Part shown: piece by piece, positions 60,098 to 64,000 of the stretch
Position numbering within the stretch: the first letter of the stretch is position 1
Layout: the number at the start of each line of letters is the position of its first letter
Source: Paenibacillus albus
GTDB taxonomy: Bacteria > Bacillota > Bacilli > Paenibacillales > Paenibacillaceae
DNA: 64,000 bases
Reading direction: 5' to 3'
NCBI RefSeq assembly: GCF_003952225.1
Contig: NZ_CP034437.1
Span: 1,936,501 to 2,000,500, forward strand
Translations under genes and position numbers: made by a program
The notes under the pieces: model-generated
Database searches by the model: none
The model's input: only the letters and a program-made list of their open reading frames with translations
Told to the model about the DNA's origin: nothing

Positions 60098-61000
60098 ATG
60101 AATGCATTATCGCTCGAACAAGTTTTCAAGCAGTATGGTGAGAAGACGGCAGTGAACGGTATCAGCTTCGATGTGGAGCAGGGGGAGATTTACGGGCTGC
60201 TAGGCGCGAACGGAGCCGGCAAGACGACGACGATGCGAATGGTGCTCGGACTCATATATCCCGATTCTGGCAAGATTCGTTATAACGGCAAGGCCTACAG
60301 CAAAGAACAGCTTCGCGGGCTCGGTTATTTGCCGGAGGAGCGGGGCTTGTACCCGAAAGTGATTGTAAGCGAACAAATTATATATCTGGCGCAGCTGCGC
60401 GGCATGTCCAAGCGAGATGCGGACCAGAACTTGAAGCGGTGGCTCGACCGGTTCGGGGTGCCGGAGTATTACGGCAAGAAGGTTGAAGAGCTGTCCAAGG
60501 GCAATCAGCAGAAAATCCAATTCATCGCATCGGTCATCCACAAGCCGGGCATCGTCATTATGGACGAAGCGTTCAGCGGACTTGATCCGGTTAACGTGGA
60601 GCTGCTCAAGTCAACGGTGAAGGAGCTTCGCGACAGCGGCACGAGCATTCTGTTCTCGACGCACCGGATGGAGCATGTAGAGGAGCTGTGCCGCAATATT
60701 ACGATTTTACATAGGTCCAATCCTGTTCTGCAGGGCAATCTTAAAGCAATCAAGAAGCAGTTTCCGCGGGAGCGCATCATTCTTGCTACAGATGGCGATG
60801 TGTCCGGGCTGGCCGACATTCGAGGAGTTATGAACGTCAAGCGCCACGAGTATGGCTATGAGCTGCTAATTAGCAACGAAGATGCAGGACGGCCGGTGCT
60901 GGAACAAGCACTCGCTCAGACGAACGTAAGCCGGTTCGAAATTATGGAGCCGACGCTCAACGAAATCTTCATAAAGACGGTAGGTGAGAAGCATGAATAG
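60098..61000 (+). CDS. ABC exporter ATP-binding protein, YhaQ/NatA-like
   Basis: 300 residues from ATG 60098; a GTG at 60077 is possible but would use GGGGAG as coding sequence. Walker A GLLGANGAGKTT, signature ELSKGNQQKIQFIAS, Walker B GIVIMDEAFSGLD and switch His in FSTHRMEHVEELCRN are complete. GNQQKIQ and the conserved EERGLYPK segment are typical of the NatA/YhaQ group, which works with a single large membrane subunit. It overlaps that gene by 8 bases. In Bacillus this group is linked to sodium or drug export. Confidence 0.88.
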   Translation: MNALSLEQVFKQYGEKTAVNGISFDVEQGEIYGLLGANGAGKTTTMRMVLGLIYPDSGKIRYNGKAYSKEQLRGLGYLPEERGLYPKVIVSEQIIYLAQLRGMSKRDADQNLKRWLDRFGVPEYYGKKVEELSKGNQQKIQFIASVIHKPGIVIMDEAFSGLDPVNVELLKSTVKELRDSGTSILFSTHRMEHVEELCRNITILHRSNPVLQGNLKAIKKQFPRERIILATDGDVSGLADIRGVMNVKRHEYGYELLISNEDAGRPVLEQALAQTNVSRFEIMEPTLNEIFIKTVGEKHE

Positions 61001-62327
61001 CAGCTTCTGGACGGTCGTTGGCTTTACGGCGCGCACCAAGCTGAGAACGAAAGCTTTTATCATCACGACGCTTATTATTGCAGTCATTATGAGTATTGGC
61101 ATTAACTTGCCGTATATCATTTCGCAGTTTAGCGGCGAGAGCAAGCCGACTCCGGTGGGCTACCTCGAAACGAAGGAAGATCAGCTGGGATCGCAGCTGT
61201 TCACATCCAGCCACATCGGCTCTCTGCTCACTGATTATTACAAGAGTCAGCAGCCGAAGCCGGATCTTGAGATCGTCTCGATTAAGCCTGCAGATGGCAG
61301 CGATCAGAACAACGAAGAGGCGCTCAAGCAAGCGGTGGCGGACGGCAAGATTGATGGCTATATCACATTCACGCCGAACAAAGACGGATTCCCGACTGTG
61401 ATTTACAAGTCAGAAAGCCTTATGGAAGGCAAAGTATCGCAGTCGCTGAAGACCGCGCTTCAAGTGGTGAAGCAGCAGGCGATTCTTAGCGGCGGTGGCA
61501 TTAGCGATGAGCTGATGGCGCTCCTACAGTCGCAAATTAAGATCGACACGGTGCAGATTTCAACAAACGGAGGAGCGGGCTCGATCGGTCAAGGCAAGAC
61601 GGAAGAGGAGCAAGGCATGGATATGGTGACGGTGTACGTCATTATCATCCTGCTCTTCATGGCCATCATGATCAGCGGTCAAATGATTGCAAGCGAGATT
61701 ACAGCGGAGAAAAGCTCCCGCGTCATGGAGATTCTCATTACGAGCGTGGCGCCGCTGAAGGCGATGTTTGGCAAAATATTCGGCATGTTCCTCGTCGTCC
61801 TGCTGCAATTGGCGATCTATATTCTCGTGATCATCGGTAACATGTCGATGTCACAAAACAAAGAAAAGCTGAGCAGCCTCGGCATTTCGCTCAGCGACAT
61901 TGATCCCGTTCTCGTCATCTACGCGCTCCTGTTCTTCTTAACGGGCTACTACTTGTTCGCGACGCTGTTCGCTGCAGTCGGATCAATCGTCAGCCGTACG
62001 GAGGACCTCGGTCAAGCGGTGCTTCCGATTACAATGATATCGCTCGCAGGCTTCTACATCTGCATACTAGGCGGCATTAACAACCCAGGCTCCACGCTTG
62101 TGAAGGTGTCGTCGTTCATTCCATTCTTCTCGCCATACGCGATGGTTGTTCGACTCGGATTGAGCGACCCGCCTTGGTGGCAGGTATGGGTGTCGATCGG
62201 TATTTTGCTAGCGACGATTCTGGTGGCCGGCTGGCTGTCCGCGAAGATTTACCGCGCTGGCGTGCTTATGTACGGCAAGAAGCCGACGCTGCGCGAGATT
62301 GGCAAAGCGATGCGCTCGTATAAATAG
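60993..62327 (+). CDS. ABC-2 exporter permease, YhaP/NatB-like
   Basis: 444 residues from ATG 60993, overlapping the previous stop and preceded by AGGTGAG. One N-terminal membrane helix (AFIITTLIIAVIMSIGINLPYII) is followed by a 190-residue outer loop and then five or six helices starting MVTVYVIIILLFMAIMISGQMIASEIT. EITAEKSSRVMEILITSVAPLKAMFGKIFGMF is the NatB/YhaP signature. It forms the export channel with the ATPase upstream. A terminator follows at 62388. Confidence 0.88.
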   Translation: MNSSFWTVVGFTARTKLRTKAFIITTLIIAVIMSIGINLPYIISQFSGESKPTPVGYLETKEDQLGSQLFTSSHIGSLLTDYYKSQQPKPDLEIVSIKPADGSDQNNEEALKQAVADGKIDGYITFTPNKDGFPTVIYKSESLMEGKVSQSLKTALQVVKQQAILSGGGISDELMALLQSQIKIDTVQISTNGGAGSIGQGKTEEEQGMDMVTVYVIIILLFMAIMISGQMIASEITAEKSSRVMEILITSVAPLKAMFGKIFGMFLVVLLQLAIYILVIIGNMSMSQNKEKLSSLGISLSDIDPVLVIYALLFFLTGYYLFATLFAAVGSIVSRTEDLGQAVLPITMISLAGFYICILGGINNPGSTLVKVSSFIPFFSPYAMVVRLGLSDPPWWQVWVSIGILLATILVAGWLSAKIYRAGVLMYGKKPTLREIGKAMRSYK

Positions 62328-62387
62328 TGAATAGAAAAAAGTGCAATGATGTGTGAGTAGTAGTTACAAATGAGATACCAAATAATG

Positions 62388-62427
62388 AGCCGGATAGATC
62401 AATTCCTTGATCTGTCTGGCTTTTTTA
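62388..62427 (+). terminator. Terminator of the YhaQ/YhaP-like operon
   Basis: AGCCGGATAGATCAA pairs with TTGATCTGTCTGGCT around a TTCC loop (G-U pairs included) and six T follow. Confidence 0.88.
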
Positions 62428-62480
62428 TTTATCAAACTACAAAATCAGGAGAAGGGATTCTCAAGAAAAGTTGAGGCAGA

Positions 62481-63590
62481 TTATCGTAATTTTCGAATCG
62501 CACTAAACTTTTTGCTTGCCATGGTGATGATAAACATAAGCGGAATGTAGGCGTAGACAAAATAAAACCCAACATTCACATGTAGTTTTTTCACTGCTAG
62601 TAACTGTTCCGGGTCTTTAATAAACAACTGCAAGATAACGAAAAGGAATAGGATAACTATCAAATTGTGACTTGGTTTGGTCCGCCAGAGCTTCTTCCAG
62701 CTATGACAAGCAATCCATAATCCGACAGAGACGCTGGCAACCGTTTTAACCAGCCAGATCGAAAGTATAAGGTATTCCAATCTTTGAAGCAGCGGTAATT
62801 GAAGTATTCCGATCGCTTTCAGCACTGCCCATACTAAATGCTGGATTTGATATTGGTTGAAATACATCAGGCCAACGACCAATGTCACCAAAAAAACAAA
62901 GCCTGCGTATCCTACTGCAAGATGAGCCCATTTTTGCGACTTCGCTTGCGTCCGTATATAAGGATATATCCCTAGCAAAACCTCGGCTCCATAAAAGCTA
63001 AATGTAATCTGATGAGATGACTTCAGAATCTGCACTGGAGAATGATTCAAGAATGGCATTAAGTTTTGAGGATGCAAAAAAGGTATCAACAAGAGAAATA
63101 ACGGCGGGAATACAATGATTAAAATTAGGAAGGCCCAGAAACATATCCCTGCAACGGTTTGGAAGCCGCCTGACACCGCGTAGTAAATAAGCAGAAGAAA
63201 GACTATACTAATTGGCCATAAACTCATTGTGGGAAATATAATAACCAGAACCGCTTCCAGGTAACTTCGATACACAACGAGAGCGCCTAGAACGAAATAC
63301 AGAATAATCGCCTGATTGATGCAAGCGCCAAGGAATTTACCGAAATAGGCATGATTAATGGAAACGAAATCGGAGTTGACCGGATTTTGATTGGATAGGA
63401 TTTTATACATCATCCACACTATAATATGAGAACTTATCCAGACGAGAAGCATAGAGACCCATGCATCATGACCTGCATCCATGACAGCTTCGCGTTGAAA
63501 GCTTAATATACTGACGTCTACGATGCTCACGTACATGATAAAAAACAGGTGGATTGGTGAAACGGTAAACTTTTCGCTGATCACACTCAT
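62481..63590 (-). CDS. Spore germination permease, GerKB/GerAB family
   Basis: 369 residues from ATG 63588-63590, eight bases after AGGAGAA on the minus strand. About ten membrane helices of the amino-acid-permease type that defines GerB subunits of germinant receptors: FTVSPIHLFFIMYVSIVDVSILSFQREAVMDAGHDAWVS at the start, then YGAEVLLGIYPYIRTQ and LPLLQRLEYLILSIWL. It sits in the inner spore membrane and takes part in nutrient sensing. It follows a GerC-type gene (45-base gap); the GerA subunit would lie beyond the window edge. Confidence 0.9.
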   Translation of the reverse strand: MSVISEKFTVSPIHLFFIMYVSIVDVSILSFQREAVMDAGHDAWVSMLLVWISSHIIVWMMYKILSNQNPVNSDFVSINHAYFGKFLGACINQAIILYFVLGALVVYRSYLEAVLVIIFPTMSLWPISIVFLLLIYYAVSGGFQTVAGICFWAFLILIIVFPPLFLLLIPFLHPQNLMPFLNHSPVQILKSSHQITFSFYGAEVLLGIYPYIRTQAKSQKWAHLAVGYAGFVFLVTLVVGLMYFNQYQIQHLVWAVLKAIGILQLPLLQRLEYLILSIWLVKTVASVSVGLWIACHSWKKLWRTKPSHNLIVILFLFVILQLFIKDPEQLLAVKKLHVNVGFYFVYAYIPLMFIITMASKKFSAIRKLR

Positions 63591-63634
63591 GGACTCATTC
63601 TCCTTTCCTCTAAAATGGCTTAAACCCATTAACA

Positions 63635-64000
63635 CTACTCGGCAAGACTGGTCTGGACAATTGTAAGATCAATCCTGATTACGGTCTTTAATGAAGGGTA
63701 TGACGATTGAAAGTCTCTTTCATTCCACCTCCTCGACTTGCTTCGCACAAAGTCGCCCAGGCCAATCGGATCGATCTGTTTCGACTTGCATAGGGAGATA
63801 AACGCTTCGGATTTCTTAACTAAATACGCAGTTAATTTTTGTTCAAAAGCGGATAACTCCTCTTTCGATTCTAAACGCAAATACTCGGGTTTATCCCGTA
63901 CCGAGACCTTCATCTTAATTTTGATGAGGATGGCAGGCGACGGCTCCCGCGAGACAAGTTGGAAAGTCCTTTTCGAAGTGATGCTTTTCATCAATATATA
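63635..64000 (-). CDS. Ger(x)C-type germinant receptor lipoprotein, C-terminal part
   Basis: The frame is open to the right edge, so only the C-terminal 122 residues are visible; full-length members have about 370-400. SAFEQKLTAYLVKKSEAFISLCKSKQIDPIGLGDFVRSKSRRWNERDF, followed by VIRIDLTIVQTS, is the conserved end of GerC proteins (helix, DPIGxG, Arg-rich loop, last beta strand). It lies directly upstream of the GerB-type gene. The internal TTG and ATG near 63994 are not starts. The protein is a lipoprotein subunit of the spore germinant receptor. Confidence 0.88.
   Translation of the reverse strand, partial: YILMKSITSKRTFQLVSREPSPAILIKIKMKVSVRDKPEYLRLESKEELSAFEQKLTAYLVKKSEAFISLCKSKQIDPIGLGDFVRSKSRRWNERDFQSSYPSLKTVIRIDLTIVQTSLAE

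Noticed and set aside
63989-63996. Start codon of a small complete GerC-like gene at the right edge
   Set aside because: The frame remains open to base 64000 and the visible part corresponds only to the C-terminal third of GerC proteins, so the gene continues outside the window.

Overview
The window looks like a chromosomal segment of an aerobic, spore-forming Bacillota bacterium of the Paenibacillus/Cohnella type. The evidence is strong Gram-positive ribosome-binding sites (GGAGG class, with TTG and GTG starts), three LplB/YtcP/lipoprotein sugar importers that lack their own ATPase, a caa3 oxidase cluster in the Bacillus ctaCDEFG order, a YhcN/YlaJ sporulation lipoprotein and Ger-type spore germination genes. 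No rRNA, tRNA, CRISPR array, insertion sequence or prophage gene was recognised. All family assignments come from reading the translated sequence; no database search was run.

Layout. (1) 110-10868: an AraR-like GntR/LacI hybrid regulator diverges from an operon with two GH127-like (beta-L-arabinofuranosidase type) proteins, a sugar ABC importer, a phytanoyl-CoA dioxygenase (PhyH) family protein and a RspA/mannonate-dehydratase-like enolase. (2) 11238-19928: a general-stress protein, a LacI repressor, a GH35 beta-galactosidase behind three overlapping LacI-type operators, and a second importer. (3) 20067-25217: an ECF sigma factor, a membrane anti-sigma-like protein and two ABC exporters, nearly all overlapping. 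(4) 25291-33646: an AraC regulator diverging from a PhyH-HEAT-repeat fusion, then a FadR-type GntR regulator, a third importer and a mandelate-racemase-like dehydratase. (5) 33959-42694: a ferric-reductase-like membrane protein, ApbE flavin transferase and small secreted protein; a SulP transporter; an AraC regulator with a GH4 glycosidase; a MarR/DoxX/pirin quinone-stress-like cluster; and a spore lipoprotein. (6) 43046-48442: ctaCDEFG plus a DUF420 (CtaM-like) gene. (7) 48595-54366: a six-gene operon (DUF4432 epimerase, DeoR, class I aldolase, Gfo/Idh/MocA oxidoreductase, PfkB kinase, D-lyxose-isomerase-like cupin) that reads as an isomerase-kinase-aldolase sugar pathway. (8) 54452-58228: a LutR/FadR-like regulator diverging from glcD/glcF-like genes. 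(9) 58360-64000: a small membrane protein, a remnant of an Ig-like repeat protein, a hairpin-repeat array and possible structured RNA, a YhaQ/YhaP-like ABC exporter, and GerKB plus a partial GerKC.

The overall theme is plant-polysaccharide and uncommon-sugar use, with each locus under its own local regulator and two or three candidate CcpA (cre) sites. The most unusual non-coding signal is a family of palindromic repeats centred on CTGAGAG...CTCTCAG. It is present at three distant intergenic places (10917-11107, 33746-33936, 59374-59722) with the same alternating spacing of about 51 and 59-62 bases, that is, a dimeric unit of about 112 bases. Base-pair-preserving substitutions between copies suggest that the hairpin itself is maintained.
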